64,000 nt of DNA from Chrysoperla carnea (taxonomy: Eukaryota > Arthropoda > Insecta > Neuroptera > Chrysopidae): contig NC_058337.1 in assembly GCF_905475395.1 (NCBI RefSeq), forward strand, positions 90,328,368 to 90,392,367. Reading direction: 5' to 3'. The notes under the pieces are model-generated. The model was not told where the DNA came from, ran no database searches, and worked only from the letters and a program-made list of their open reading frames with translations. Positions 26,519 through 38,660 of the stretch are shown piece after piece (the first letter of the stretch is position 1; every line of letters begins with the position of its first letter). The position numbers were made by a program, and so were the translations under genes.

Positions 26519-27652
26519 TGTATATATAATTAAAAATTTGTTTACTAAAAAGATTCATATTTAAATTAAATCTTCAATTTTAATATATTTGTCAGATGTT
26601 CATAACAAATCGTAATAACAAAAACAAAATATGAATTATAAAACTGTTAATAACACTTTAAAGGCATTCAAATATTGTTTTTTATTTTACTGATTATGTT
26701 TTAATTTTATTTTTTACTAGCTTTTACCCGCGGCTTTGCTACCAATAATAATTCATTTCAATGAATTCATTATTTGATTAATTTATTAAATCATTTATTC
26801 ATTTAGAGAACGTACCTAGTCCCCACCCCCTTTACATACCACTCGAATTGTAGACAATGCCAACTTTAAAAACAGATCAACCGATAATAATTTGATAAAT
26901 TTTACCTATAATTTCGAATATTAGATCGCATTATCATAGAGTAGTAAACTTTTCACCGTTTGGTCCCGAAAATTTTCAAGAAGATATAGAATATGTATTG
27001 CAATTAGTTCAAGGTTCCGTAATAAATTATTAATATTAATATAGAGTGTTTCGTATTTAAGATGAAGACGCTCATATTTTTGTTATTTATAGGAGTATCG
27101 ATTTGAAATTTTGCACAGGCATACATAGACGGGTTACATTTTTTAGGATACTTAACCAAAATCTGAACTTTAAACTCAGCATACAGCAAATTGAACAATA
27201 TGGCCAATTCTTAATATTTTGCCTAGCGTCAGAAATGGTTAGAGATAAAAACTTTTAGAAATAGTTGCTTAAAATATTTTTTTTCTATTCATTCACCGAT
27301 TTTCATGACAAAATTAACTTTTTTTTTATTGAAATATTTGAATACATAACACTCTTAAAATTATCAATTTGTCCAATTCCATAGCACACCAGCTATAAAA
27401 TTGAAATAGAAACTTTTAACACTGGTGTGGTATGGAATGTAAAAATTGCACAAATTGATACTGAAGACTATTCGGATCCAAGAGTGCTACTTTAAGTTCA
27501 CTTCTTTACATTTAAAACGAGCCCTGATAAAGCCCAAGAGGACCAAGGATAACAAAGATACATACTCATGTAAGTATTGTCTATTTTTAATGAAAGAAAA
27601 ATGTGTAGCGTTTTTTTTTTGTCGCGTCTATTTAAAAAAAACAATATAGTAC

Positions 27653-28212
27653 AAGATCCGAATTAGGGTCGACCTTCACCCATCCTTTTACCGAATGAAA
27701 GTTATTTTTTATGAAAAGTAAAATATTAACAAATATTCCTGTGACGGGTTGCCTTAAAAAATATGGTCCAGACCATTTTTAATATAAATATCAAAACTTG
27801 GAAAGCTTGTAAACATTATTTTTGACCAATATTTTGTGGCCAATCATATGCCACCGTAATTGGAACAAAATTATCTTTATTTAGATATGCGAGTCAATGA
27901 ATTAACAGATGCACGTAATTACTATTTTCAACTTGTATAAATGCGATAATAGTGAACGAAAAAAGGCAGACAACATAGCTGCTACATATTCTTTATGGCT
28001 TTTACTTTCGAGTAGATCAAAATTCGTAAGATATGCAAGTCAGTGAAAAATTTCTAAAAATTTTACTCTTGATATTTTCACTAAAAGTAGTCTGGACCAC
28101 ATTTTTTTAGGCAACCCATTGCAGGGATATTTGTTAACATTTTATATTTCATAAAAAATAACTTTCATCCGGTAAACAGATGGGTGAAGGTCGATCCTAA
28201 TTGGGATCTTAG
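27653..28212. mobile_element. Non-autonomous DNA element with long terminal inverted repeats
   Basis: The left end begins AAGATCCGAATTAGGGTCGA and the right end closes CGATCCTAATTGGGATCTT. The inverted arms are about 120 bp, with matching inner blocks GGTTGCCTTAAAAAATATGG and TTTTTTTAGGCAACCCATTG. The interior is about 300 bp without an ORF. It fits a deletion derivative of a cut-and-paste transposon. A clean target-site duplication is not obvious. Confidence 0.7.
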
Positions 28213-28708
28213 ACTAATACGACCTAGGATTAAATCAAAATGATCGTAAATTTTCAACTTATTTAAACAAAATGGTAATAAAAGAAATAACGTATTTATT
28301 TTAAAATAATAATAAACTTAACTAGTGTACAATTAATGAATGTAAAACTTAGTTCTTCATACAAAATATTCATAATTAGAGGTAAAACAATATCCAAATT
28401 ATTTAAATTCCTGGCCGACGTGCCCATGGATGTGCATAATACAGTTGAACAACAAATTAATAAATATACAAAACACATATTTGCTAACCGCACGTATGTA
28501 GTAGCTAAATGAAACGAATCTACCGTGAAAATTAATATTAAAAAAAATATAATCTAAAAATTAAATTTTTATGAAAGCCAAGTTCGTTATTTTTAAGTTA
28601 AAATTTTAGATCCCAAAATAAAAGGATTTTTTTGATCAATAAGAACATTAAAAGATAGTTTTTTTAAATATTTAAAACTTGACCCTCAAAGATAATTTGA
28701 TCAACGTT

Positions 28709-28714
28709 TTTATT
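28709..28714 (-). terminator. Polyadenylation signal of Nup35
   Basis: AATAAA on the minus strand, about 18 bases after the Nup35 stop codon at 28732-28734. Confidence 0.5.
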
Positions 28715-28731
28715 ATTAATTATTATGTTTT

Positions 28732-29776
28732 TTACCACCCAAATACATATTCCATAGCTTTAGTAACAATCCCAGTTGATTTTTGTGGTACAGGTGATGT
28801 AATTGTTTCTGCTATATTTGAATTACGTTGTTGAGGTGATAAATACGGCTGTGCCAAAGATCGTACAGGTCGTGGAGATGCTGCAAATGTACCATTGTTT
28901 AAATTTGACTCATTTATTGAAACATTTTCTTTATTGCTCAATTCATTTGGTCGATAAGGTAGTACACCAACCATAATTGATCCAGCTAAAATTTTACCAT
29001 TAAACGCTAATGCTTTACTCGCTTCGTAAGGATTTGAGTATTTAATGTGAACCCAATTCCCTTGTGATGGGAATTTTTTTTCAACAATTGTTCCACACTG
29101 TGCAAAATGTGCTAGAATAACATTTGTGGTAGAGCATGGAAAGCCTAAAATTGTTACCCATGTATTATCAGGTGATAATGGATCAATTGGTTGACGATTT
29201 GTTGGTGTCCAATTTGATTGTAAAGTTGAATTTTCATGTTGCACACTCAAACGATTAAAAGGTCGTTTGGGCGTTGATGTTAACTTATCTTCCACAATAT
29301 GGATAGAATTATTTTGAAATGTATCAAAAGTGGTTGCATTTTTAGGCGTGTTTATTGTCGAAGTTTCATTTGGATTGTATTTATACCTACAAAATAAATT
29401 TTTATAAATCGAGTTTTATTTAAATACAAATAAACAATTTACTATACCTAGCTTCCAATGTATCAAACAATCCTTGAACAGGGGGGCCACTTTTCTCATT
29501 CACCTTTTGTTTTGCCATTGCTGGAGACGTTGGATCAGATTGAAAATATCCAGAAGTTTGATGATATGTACTAGGGTATAAAACTCGATCTGGAGTTTCT
29601 GAATTTTTGAATAATCCTCCTCTACTTTTTGTTGGGCTTAATGATCCATGGCGTTGGCTTGGTGAAGTTTGTTGTTCACCCATCAAAAAAGCTGGTAAAA
29701 AAGGTGTATTTGAACTCATGTTTAATGGGTTAGTTTTTGGACTTTGAACGGGACTTCCAAGTGTCATTGGTTCCAT
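28732..29776 (-). CDS. Nup35: Nucleoporin Nup35/Nup53 (2 exons, 327 aa)
   Basis: Nup35 (Nup53) is a scaffold nucleoporin that links the inner ring of the nuclear pore to the membrane. Exon 1 is 29776 down to 29448 and exon 2 is 29386 down to 28732. The joint splits an Arg codon and gives 327 residues, close to the usual length of about 326. The N-terminal half is disordered and rich in Ser/Pro, with SPTKSRGGLF and GPPVQGLFDTLEAR, as typical for the family. The central Nup35-type RRM is clear: TWVTILGFP, then ILAHFAQCGTIVEK, NWVHIKYSNPYEASKAL and GKILAGSIMVGV. The C terminus ends AMEYVFGW, the conserved membrane-binding amphipathic helix. The start is the first ATG. Its 5' end is divergent from the GTSF1-like gene, and its first 64 bp are repeated at 40399-40462. 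Confidence 0.95.
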
Positions 29777-30317
29777 TTCTAAATAAGTAAATAAAATTCT
29801 AAATTTTATATAATCAGAAAATATTATACTTTTGAAACTTACTTTATAATTTGTTTTTTTTTAATATTTGGAGCGAAAATACGAGGTTTTCAAACTGTTG
29901 TTTTAGGAGATTGAATACAAAACGTAAATCAGGCAGACAACTTGAGGAAAATACTTCTGTTACGTTGTCATTGAAAAAAAAACTATTTAAAATATTTTAA
30001 TGAATTTAAATTATTTTTATTAAAGTGTAAAGACTAGGTAAACACATGGCGGTTTTTTTAGTTGTCTTCACTAATCAATCATATATTTTATGTATGTAAT
30101 CAACACTAATTCATCACTACAAATTTAGATTTGCTTCTGTTCCGAGATTTGCTATTACTTTGAAATAATATGAAGGCAGTTGGTAAGATCATTCACCATG
30201 CTAATGTCAAACTTAAAAATATTGTTAAAATTTCAGCGCCGCAGTAGCAGAAAAATAAACCTTTTATCAGGTTATCCAGCGATCATTTCATTTAAAAATA
30301 CGATAACAAAATACTTA

Positions 30318-30655
30318 TTCGCTCCGTGCGTGAGTTTCGTTTCCATGGTAACGATACACTACTTTAATTATAGAATTGTATGGATGCATACATAATTGTA
30401 TGGATTGCATTTAAGACTTACATTTAAAATTTAAATTTATTGTCTCACAAATTTAAATAAATAATTATGATAATTTACATTTGAAAAATAATATTTGTTC
30501 AATTTGATTTCTTATTTTCACAATTTTTAATGCATTAAGTTTAATTAATTCGTGTTTTTCAATAATTTTAATTTGACATTTCTATAACATTAACATGTAA
30601 AAACTTGCAAATTAGTCATAACAGCCCCCTTTAACTCCAAGATTTTTCACTGGCT
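30318..30655 (+). repeat. Dispersed element (same family as 398-790), inserted in unit 1 only
   Basis: Begins TTCGCTCCGTGCGTGAGTTT and ends around CTCCAAGATTTTTCACTGG, without the family's right end. Unit 2 reads straight across this point (about 40965-41010) with different short filler, so the element was gained by unit 1 or lost from unit 2 after duplication. Confidence 0.6.
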
Positions 30656-30799
30656 AGATTTGATAGTAATACCATTGAAAGTGAAATTAAAATTGATTAA
30701 ACAACGAAGAAGTTATACGCAATCAAAGATTGCTTATAACTTTCAAAGTTTGTCCATCTCTTTTTAGCAAAATCAAGTTGTATATATAATCTCTATGGC

Positions 30800-30831
30800 G
30801 ACACCCACGTATGACGTCACTAGTGGGTGTC
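30800..30831. promoter_or_regulatory. CRE-like TGACGTCA inside a perfect 9-bp inverted repeat
   Basis: GACACCCAC at 30800-30808 and GTGGGTGTC at 30823-30831 are exact reverse complements, and the loop between them holds the palindrome TGACGTCA (30812-30819), the consensus site of CREB/ATF-type bZIP factors. It lies about 600 bp upstream of the GTSF1-like start codon. Unit 2 keeps it unchanged at 41148-41179. Confidence 0.4.
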
Positions 30832-31424
30832 CTCTTTGTTTAATTAGAAATTTTAAACGTTCATATTTTGCACGCTAGTAAAGATTTTTAAAAATCAACT
30901 TCACTTTCCTCTCCCCTATTGTTTTCAATCACTTAGACAACCTGATGTGCAGTACAATGTATGTAACGACCGAAGACTAGACTAGTTCAGCCATAGTCGC
31001 TTATTATCCTTCTCAATCTTCTTTGAGAGGTAATTTTCACTATATTGCCATTCTAGTTAGTATATTTTCAAAGGTTCCACTCTGCTGCCAGCCCTGCCAG
31101 TCCCATAGTAAATATTCCAAGATAATTAAATTTATATCTAGTAACATTTGATTAAATCACAGTTGGTACGTTTGTTCGGCAGGTATAAGATATGACATAT
31201 GACCTTTGAAAATTCACTACGATACGACTGTGCTCGAGACTTAGTAACTACTGGACTGAAGTTAAATAAATAATATTATTCATCTAGGTCATCTAGGATA
31301 TTATTGTAACTTGTTTATGGTAGTATTGAAGGTTAGGTATTGACTCAACGAAAAGAGAAATTATATTATTCAATATTGAGAAGTTTAAATATTTAAAAGT
31401 TTGAAAATATTTAATAGTTTGGAA

Positions 31425-34400
31425 ATGAGTAAAATAGTTCCTGCTGTTCACCATGGTAAACAATATACTATTTGTCTAAAAGCCGTATTTTCAATATAAT
31501 TTTATTACAGACAACATTTTATTAATTTTATATACAGACATCATTGTTTTCATTGACACCGTTGTTTGAGTTGCATTTATTTACCGTTATCTACACGTGA
31601 TTCAAGGATCAAAATTTTTTGTATTTTTAAAATCACTGATCATAATATACATACTCTTACAATTAGAGCTATTATTAGGACAGCTCATACCATATACGTA
31701 ATTTAATACACACTTATTTATAACTTAAATGTTAAAGGCACTATAATTTTCTTTTCAGGCCTCGAAGCCAAATTCATTGAATGTCCATATAATAAATCTC
31801 ATCAGATATTACCGGATAGGATGCAAGTACATTTAGTTCGTTGCCGAAGATCCCACCCTGACGAAATGAAGGTTCCATGTCCATTCAATTCAACTCATGT
31901 GGTGGGCCAGTGTGAATTAGAGGTAATCTGCTTTACTCAATTTTCTATATCAAATTACTTAAAATGTCCTTTTGAAAAATATATTTACTAGAAAATATCT
32001 ATCTCCGTTGTATAAACAAACAAAAACTATAGAACATATAATTTATTATTTTATAATATCATTTACAACTCTAATTCGTAAGGCAAGAGTACAAGCCCAT
32101 GCTAAAAATTTTCGAGTATGGAAAAAAACTGAATGTCACGTGTACAAATGGGAAGTTACGGTGAAGTATTTTTGTACGGCTTTCTTCCTTGTGCTAGAAC
32201 CTTATATAAAAATGATGGAAAACCTAGTGCTGTTAAAATATTTTTGTTTCCGTAAATTTCCGAAGCACTACGGGTGATTTTTTTCTGTACGGCTTTTATG
32301 TAATTCGCTTTTAATACTTATGTTGAGTTAGTGTCCAGTAACACCGTACATATTTACTATTGCGGAGATGAGATATCAAAGAGTTTCCCTAAATAGGTTG
32401 GGGTTGTTGATTTGAAGCAACAGAAAATAAAGTAATTTTAAAACTATTTTATGAATAAACAACAGTTTTTGACACGCCGTACATTTTTAGTGGTACATAG
32501 GTGTCTTAGAGGGAAACTACTTTCGCTGAAAAAATAGTACTCATAGTAACCTAGTACTCGATCTAACCCAGTCCGATGTCAAAAAATTATTTTAATTCCA
32601 ATAGCTCATATTCGCGGGTTTTTTTATACACGTTTCTGTGCTTAATATTTTCTTCAATAGTTGCCTGAATATGTGCGGATATTCGACGCTTGATTGATGA
32701 CGAATTGATCGGTAATATGCGAATAATATTGGTTTTGCTGTATCTCGGTTACGAAAATTTAACATTGTGCTCAAAATAGATAGACTAGACTATAATGTAG
32801 AGAGCAATGGTTGTGATTTAAAAGTACTTGTTTTTAAATTTCAGTATCATATTGCAAATTGTCCAGATCAGAAAACATTAGTTAGCCAACTAATCGAATA
32901 CGAATCTGAAGAAAGAATTTTCGAACCTATTCCTATCATAAATACTGATGTGGAATGTTCTGAAAATTGGGATGACGTAAGTATTTTTCAAATGTTAAAA
33001 AATTTTTCAAATGTGTTACACTCGCATTCTGTAACTATTTAATGATTACATTGGGTATCGTTGTCTGTAGAGGCCTAATGTAGACGATAATGGTTGTGAT
33101 AATTGATGTCATGACATCATAATAACCATTACTGTCTAAATTATTTCTCTATTGATAATTGTCAACCTTAAAGTTAAATTGTTACAGTTTACAGAAGGTG
33201 AGTACTGGGGAGTCAGCGTTTCCATCAATTCATAAAGTGTCGTTTTTTAAAAAGTTAAGAAATGTTGTTTTTGAGTAATCGCGATGACAGACGGGCAGAC
33301 AGATGACAGGCAGACAACCGGAAATAGAATAATTAGGTGATTTTATGAACACCTATACCAAAATTTTGTTCATGGTATCAATATTTTTAAGCGGTACAAA
33401 CTTGGGACTAAACTTAATATACCTTCGTATATTTCATATACATGGTATAAAAATTCGTATCATAATATTCATAAATTATTAGTAATGTTCATTTATTATT
33501 TAGGTTAACGTACCAACTTATGATCCCACTGAACATTTAGAAAACAACATCATAATAAGAAATATGCAAGTACGTCCTCCAAGCGAACGTAAGGCGTTCC
33601 GTGAACAAGAAAATAGGCGTATTGAAGCTTTAAAGGATAGAAACAGAGATAATGCTGGTAGAAAAGATAATGCTTCTTCGATGAATGAATCTAAGGTTAA
33701 ATTAAAATTTTTATCAATATAATTAATATTTTATGTTTATAAGTTTTCAATGTCACATAATTTATTTTTAGGTGGCAACGTTTCGTCGTCCGAACACTGT
33801 TTCTGTAACAAAAAAAGCTACAACAGCTGCTAATAATGCTTGGGTAATTTTTTTTTTTCATTTCCTTTAATTTTATTAATAGTTTTGATGTTCAGAAAAA
33901 GGTGCATACAATTTGCTTTTAACACAAAGGAAAGCTGGCTGAATGAATAGGGAACACTCAGTCAATTCTCTATGTCTATACTTTAAACCAAATTATGTGA
34001 AGAAACTATCACTCTTTGGTCTGTCCGACTGGCATAGCCTATTTTTTTCCGAATTTCTTTAACGAAAAAAAGTTGAAATTTGGTACTAGTATAGAGTTTG
34101 ATGATCCAATCACGGTCTTATAGTATAAACAATCGAGTTCTGATTTGGAGTTTTAATTTTGGTGGTTAAGTTAGGAAGTTAGAAATTTAAATGATTTTTT
34201 CCTAAGTTTCTTAATTTTGAAGGTTCCAATTGGGCTTTTTTGGTATGTATAGACAGAAACTCGTAAAATTATGTTAGTAAGCAAACGTGTTCAAGATGTT
34301 AATAAGCAACAAATTTTGTCAAATGTTACACAAATTAAAGCTTGCCATAATTAATAATAAATTTTATTTTTATAGAACGAGGACCATATGAGTCAAACCA

Positions 34401-35088
34401 GTACCGTGCAGACAGCAATAAGGTATGTAGCTAAGAATTTGTATTTATATTTTCATATTCATAATAGAAGTGCAGTCTGGCATGTAAAGGGTGTCATTGA
34501 CTACAATTTCAAGTTTTTCTTTTATCCGGGTGTAGTAACTGAGAATTAAAAAAATTTAAATTAATGTATCATAGAGGGTGCTCATATATCCACACTACGT
34601 AGTACACTTTACAAAAACAATGCTAATTTTTTGTACACCATACACTCCTGTAAAAATGTTCACATCCGTAGGGTACAAGAAATTTATTTAATCTTAATAA
34701 ATATTAAACATTTTAAAATAAAATCCCCGGAGTCTCTCAGATGTTGCATGTTACTACGAAAACTAAAATTTTATGGATAAATTACTGATTAATTTAGCTA
34801 GCCTCTTTGTGATCAATTTATGAAAATTATACTTTATTAGTTTATTCTTAACATTTTTTCGGTTATAGTTAGTTACCAAATATAAATTTACAATAGACTA
34901 TAATATAATCCCTTTTATATTTAATTTTTAGCACTGGATATGATTCTTCCGATGTTGAGGTAACAAGCCAATTTGGTAATATGACTTTAAAGAACACCAA
35001 TGATGGATTTATTACTGTTCCTTCGCGTAAAAAGTCAAATATGGCAGCACGCGGACGTGGTAAAAGGAATCCATTGAATTGCAGTTGA
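31425..35088 (+). CDS. GTSF1: GTSF1/Asterix-like CHHC zinc-finger protein, copy 1 (7 exons, 264 aa)
   Basis: GTSF1 (Asterix in Drosophila) family proteins are PIWI partners needed for piRNA-guided silencing in the germ line. Exons: 31425-31455, 31759-31922, 32845-32976, 33504-33695, 33772-33843, 34376-34422, 34932-35088. Phases all join, with 795 nt in total. Two CHHC fingers are exact C-X5-H-X9-H-X3-C: C19/H25/H35/C39 (CPYNKSH...HLVRC) and C51/H57/H67/C71 (CPFNSTH...HIANC). An acidic Trp motif (ECSENWDD, W107) follows, as in the PIWI-binding tail of the family. The rest is hydrophilic, with a basic end (AARGRGKR). At 264 aa it is longer than the roughly 167 aa I recall for the classical members. 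The start exon is MSKIVPAVHHG, whose phase-1 donor fits exon 2. Second intact copy at 41947-45792. Confidence 0.9.
33210..33452 (+). repeat. Family B repeat in intron 3 of GTSF1-like 1
   Basis: Tail portion of the family: 'aattaggtgattttatgaac', 'gtacaaacttgggactaaac' and a TATATTTCATATACATGGTA end. The matching position in unit 2 (43879-44032) has the same insertion with a short internal deletion, so the insertion predates the duplication. Confidence 0.65.
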
Positions 35089-35119
35089 ATGGAATCAAAA
35101 ATATTGTTATGGTCCATGC

Positions 35120-35125
35120 AATAAA
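35120..35125 (+). terminator. Polyadenylation signal of GTSF1-like 1
   Basis: AATAAA about 31 bases after the TGA stop (35086-35088). The equivalent in unit 2 is at 45824-45829. Confidence 0.55.
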
Positions 35126-35173
35126 CATATGTTAAAGTAATTTTGAAGTTTCCGTCAGATTGGAAACTGATTA

Positions 35174-35283
35174 CAAAAAACCACCCCAACTAGCGCTAAC
35201 TCAACACCTATTAACAAAAACAACTCATTGCGTTATGTTTAGTTGGTCTGGATTGAGTTAGCACGAGTTGCGGTGGTTTTTGA
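35174..35283. repeat. Miniature inverted-repeat element downstream of GTSF1-like 1
   Basis: The left arm CAAAAAACCACCCCAACTAG continues CGCTAACTCAACA. The right arm TTGAGTTAGCACGAGTTG continues CGGTGGTTTTTGA. Arms are about 33 bp and the whole is about 110 bp. A matching copy lies at 45877-45987 in unit 2, so it was present before duplication. Confidence 0.65.
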
Positions 35284-35288
35284 TCATT

Positions 35289-38200
35289 TTTTTTTAAGTC
35301 AAATTTACAATTTTACTAGTCAATTTACAATCTGATAGAAATTTCAATATAACGGTGAAATATATACATCCAATGTATATTTAGTAACTTTCAATTACAG
35401 TGACTGCTAAGCCTTGAAATAGGTGTGATAATAACGCAAATCTGATGCGATGTTAAAATATTTATCAAAAATGATTCACAGAATTAAGATTTGTAACCTT
35501 TAATAACTTAGTCGTGACGCACAGTGTCGTAAAGAATATAATATGAGCAAAATTTCCGAACTCATCAATTCACACAGTATAGAGACAATTTATATGAAGA
35601 AGGCGATATAAAATATACAGCCAGTGTATCTATAGCTATGAAATTTGTTTCACTCATTCTTTAGAAATTCGTAATTATTATTACCCTTGACAATTATGTT
35701 GGCAATTACTTTTATAGCTATTAAATTTTTTAATTGTGGTTACAAAAAAGGATTTGTAAAATTTCAAAGTCAAAGATAAATTTACAGACAATTATTTTCG
35801 TTGCGTTTATACACCATGGACTGACTATTCGTTAAATACAAAACTTACCCTAAACAACAAAATATAATTTTGGTTTTTATTAAAAAAAGAAAAATTTTTT
35901 GTTTTAAAAAGTTGACTTAGTGTAGGCAATTTATAATTCGTGACCCGTCATTTAAAGGCTATCAGAGAAATTACATTTTAATTTTAAATTCATACACACT
36001 AAAATGATTTATTTTAATTAATTACTTATTTTTTGGTCCAAAATAAATATTATAAAATTTGTTAAACTAATAGAAAAATTACTTTTAAAGATGTTACATA
36101 CTTATACCCCCTAAATCTAGAATTTTGCAGGATGGTACACTTGACCTTAATGTGAAAGTTTTTAGGGTTCCGTACCCGGAAGGTAACCAACGGAACTCTA
36201 TTACAAAGTTAAGAATTGTTAATTATTATCACCAGTATTTTCCTTTTTAGATAAACTATGTACATCAAACTAATTTCGCGTTAATAGTTATTTTGTAAGC
36301 ACGTGTATAATTTTATATGCCACTTGTACTATTCTTCGATTCTCAAAGAAATTATATTTGAGTAGAAAACGCAATATCTGCGCTTATATAACAATACCAT
36401 TTAAGTAACATTTGATAAGTTTTCTTCAGGAAAGACAAAAAAAGTGTATATTTCCTTCCAAATTCTTCAGAAATAATAAATCCATTAACGGGTATTTATT
36501 AGCTTTAGCTACGATGTATTCGTTAAAATAAGTGCAATTTTTTGAAGAATTTAAAATGAAACACTTTTTTGGCTTTCCTGAAAACCTGTTCAAATGTTAC
36601 TTGCGCGGTATTGTTATATAAGTGACGGTATCTACAATTAATACAGAATACAGAGTATTCTTTGGTATCTGTAAAATCGATGTATTTCTATTAGCTAGCA
36701 TGTTTTGTACCGTTCTTATAGACCATAAATTCTTAAATGAAATGTTTAGAAATAATATATAAAGGCAAACGATAAACTTAAACTTTAAGTTAGTGAAACT
36801 TTTCTAAGTGATATGTATATATTTCAAAATATTTGTAATTCAAATTTATAAAAGTTATCAAATAAAATTTAAATGTAAGATGAGCAACTTTGATTTATAC
36901 ATCGATGTTTTTTGCCGAATTGAAATATGCAGTATGGGACAAAGTCCTGCAAACCATTACAAATTCTTTATTCATGTAATGGTTCTAAGCAAAATTTCTT
37001 ATATGGGTCAACATCCCAAATACCATTGTACAGTCGGTTATCTAATTGTAAATGATCAAGATAATACTATATAAATGTTTATGAGACGTTTGGCATTTAT
37101 TATTTATATATTAATGAGCGTGTGTAGCACGTTTGTCTTTTTTAGATTTAGTTCACCTGTACATTATCTTTCTCTTTTTTACTATAGAATTATAATAGGT
37201 GCTAAATTCACAGGAAGAGCGACTATAATCTTTTTAAACTAAACAATACCAATGCCATAATAAACTGAAATTGATTCTTGAGTTACTTGAAAAATTTAAG
37301 TTGCTCATCTAAATTTTAAATGATATTGAATATTAAAATTTTATAATTTTTTACTTGTATAAAGATAATAAAAGTACGTGCACACTATAACCAAAGTTTT
37401 TCTAGCCATTGTGTACAAATATCTCAAGAATAAAATAAATATATTTTCTCATACAATCATTTTTTTTGTCGAATATGTTAATATTTTCAAACTACTGAAT
37501 GGCCTTCGAATAATTTTTGAAGAATGCGTTTTATTTGTGCCCATGCCAAAACTCAATTCAAATGAAAAGTCGTTGAAAATTTGAAACTGGTGTCGTAACT
37601 ACTTATAGTTCAGTAATGGCTTGTTCTAAAAATGTTTCTACATTTTATGGACATGACAGTTTTTTTTTTTATTTACAGGGATCGTTTTGCCAAAGCCTTG
37701 ATTTTTTTTAAAACAAAATAATTTTTTTAATCAGAAAATTTGATTCATGAAGTCATAGTGGAGGTGATATTTCGTTACCATAGTCTGAAAAAAAAAAAAA
37801 TCATGCACGGTGCGGATAGATATTTTCACTGTAAAGAAGGATTTGGTTTTTTTGACAGACTTTTAAAAACAACACTAGCAAAAAAATGCAAAATATTTTT
37901 TGTCTGACAAAAATTTTGTGATATTTTGCATTTAATGCAAAAAAACCACAACTTTCTATCATGTATTGAAGAAGAGAGAGTATTTTTGTGATTGTTCTCA
38001 CCATTTTCGGAGAGTTGTTTGTTAAAAAGTATTTTGATTTCTGCCTTCATATCAAACTTAAATATTGTCGAATAAAATGAACGCGCATCCTTCTAGGGCT
38101 ATTACAGAAAGAAAGGAGGATACTTAAGGGATTGTTTTTCCTATTTTCAGGATTTCATCATTATTGAATAGTGTTGTATTTTATAATTTCTCAGTATAGA

Positions 38201-38443
38201 AAGTTATTGTAATGGGTTCGATTTTCGAAATCGAAATTTTCAACATATCTTTACTTTTCATGGTCAGGACAAGGCATTAACACCAATTTGAAGAACTATG
38301 TGTGCGTGTACGTATGCATATACGTTCATGGTCATTTTTTCCGTAATCGATATCGTGCGAAAAAAAAATGATATCGACTTCGTTATGGTGTCGATCGAAG
38401 CGTATTAACGACAATTTGGTCCAAAAAGCATTTTATAATATTC
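35289..38443. other. Non-coding downstream part of duplication unit 1
   Basis: Apart from the small ORF at 36880-37074, no gene is supported. A repeat fragment with 'agggttccgtacccgg' lies near 36165-36181. A dispersed repeat (copy 2 of the family at 60-360) lies at 38190-38443. The rest is AT-rich and matches 45993-49086 of unit 2. Confidence 0.5.
36880..37074 (+). CDS. Possible small ORF, 64 aa (unit 1 copy)
   Basis: ATG to TAA, beginning MSNFDLYIDVFCRIEICSMG. It has an imperfect internal repeat of about 24 residues (ICSMGQSPANHYKF and ISYMGQHPKYHCTV). A TATA-like TATATAAA lies at 36756-36763, with a TTAGT initiator-like site near 36790. Against it: the three differences from the unit 2 copy all change the protein, and I recognise no family. 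It may be chance or a relic. Confidence 0.22.
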   Translation: MSNFDLYIDVFCRIEICSMGQSPANHYKFFIHVMVLSKISYMGQHPKYHCTVGYLIVNDQDNTI

Positions 38444-38660
38444 TGTTGCTGGTTTGGTGTAATTAGAAACAAATCAAGATTTTTATTAATTATTATATTA
38501 AATTTATTTTATTAAAGTACATTTAGCCGCTTGTTCATAAATTCGACTTCGCTTGTATAATGAATGATGAATACTGACTGTTTGATGCTTAGATACTGAC
38601 TGAGAACAAGTTCTAATCAACTTCGTTCCCACTGAGCTTAGTTGGCGTGTGTGTCAGATG

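Larger units (their letters stand above)
26519..28731. other. Intergenic region between CFAP47-like and Nup35
   Basis: The two genes converge here. No exon is supported. Contents: a reverse-oriented retroposon or Helitron-like end at 26716-26735, a small hairpin at about 27362-27460 (arms near 'caatttgtccaattccat' and 'atggaatgtaaaaattgc'), a longer inverted-repeat element at 27653-28212, and the Nup35 polyadenylation signal. No AATAAA was found close downstream of the CFAP47-like stop. Confidence 0.55.
29777..31424. promoter_or_regulatory. Divergent intergenic promoter region, Nup35 / GTSF1-like 1
   Basis: About 1.65 kb separates the Nup35 and GTSF1-like start codons, which point away from each other. 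The region must hold both promoters. It includes a dispersed element (30318-30655), a CRE-like palindrome in a hairpin (30800-30831), a small hairpin (TCTCAATC...TTTGAGAG near 31010-31031) and a possible element-excision footprint near 31191-31204. A near-copy stands at 40463-41946. No TATA box stands out. Confidence 0.5.

Noticed and set aside
31972-32277. 101-codon plus-strand frame in intron 2 of GTSF1-like 1 (partly repeated at 42491-42709)
   Set aside because: In unit 2 the frame is broken by an insertion of about 75 bp that changes its end. It has no ATG at its start and lies inside an intron.
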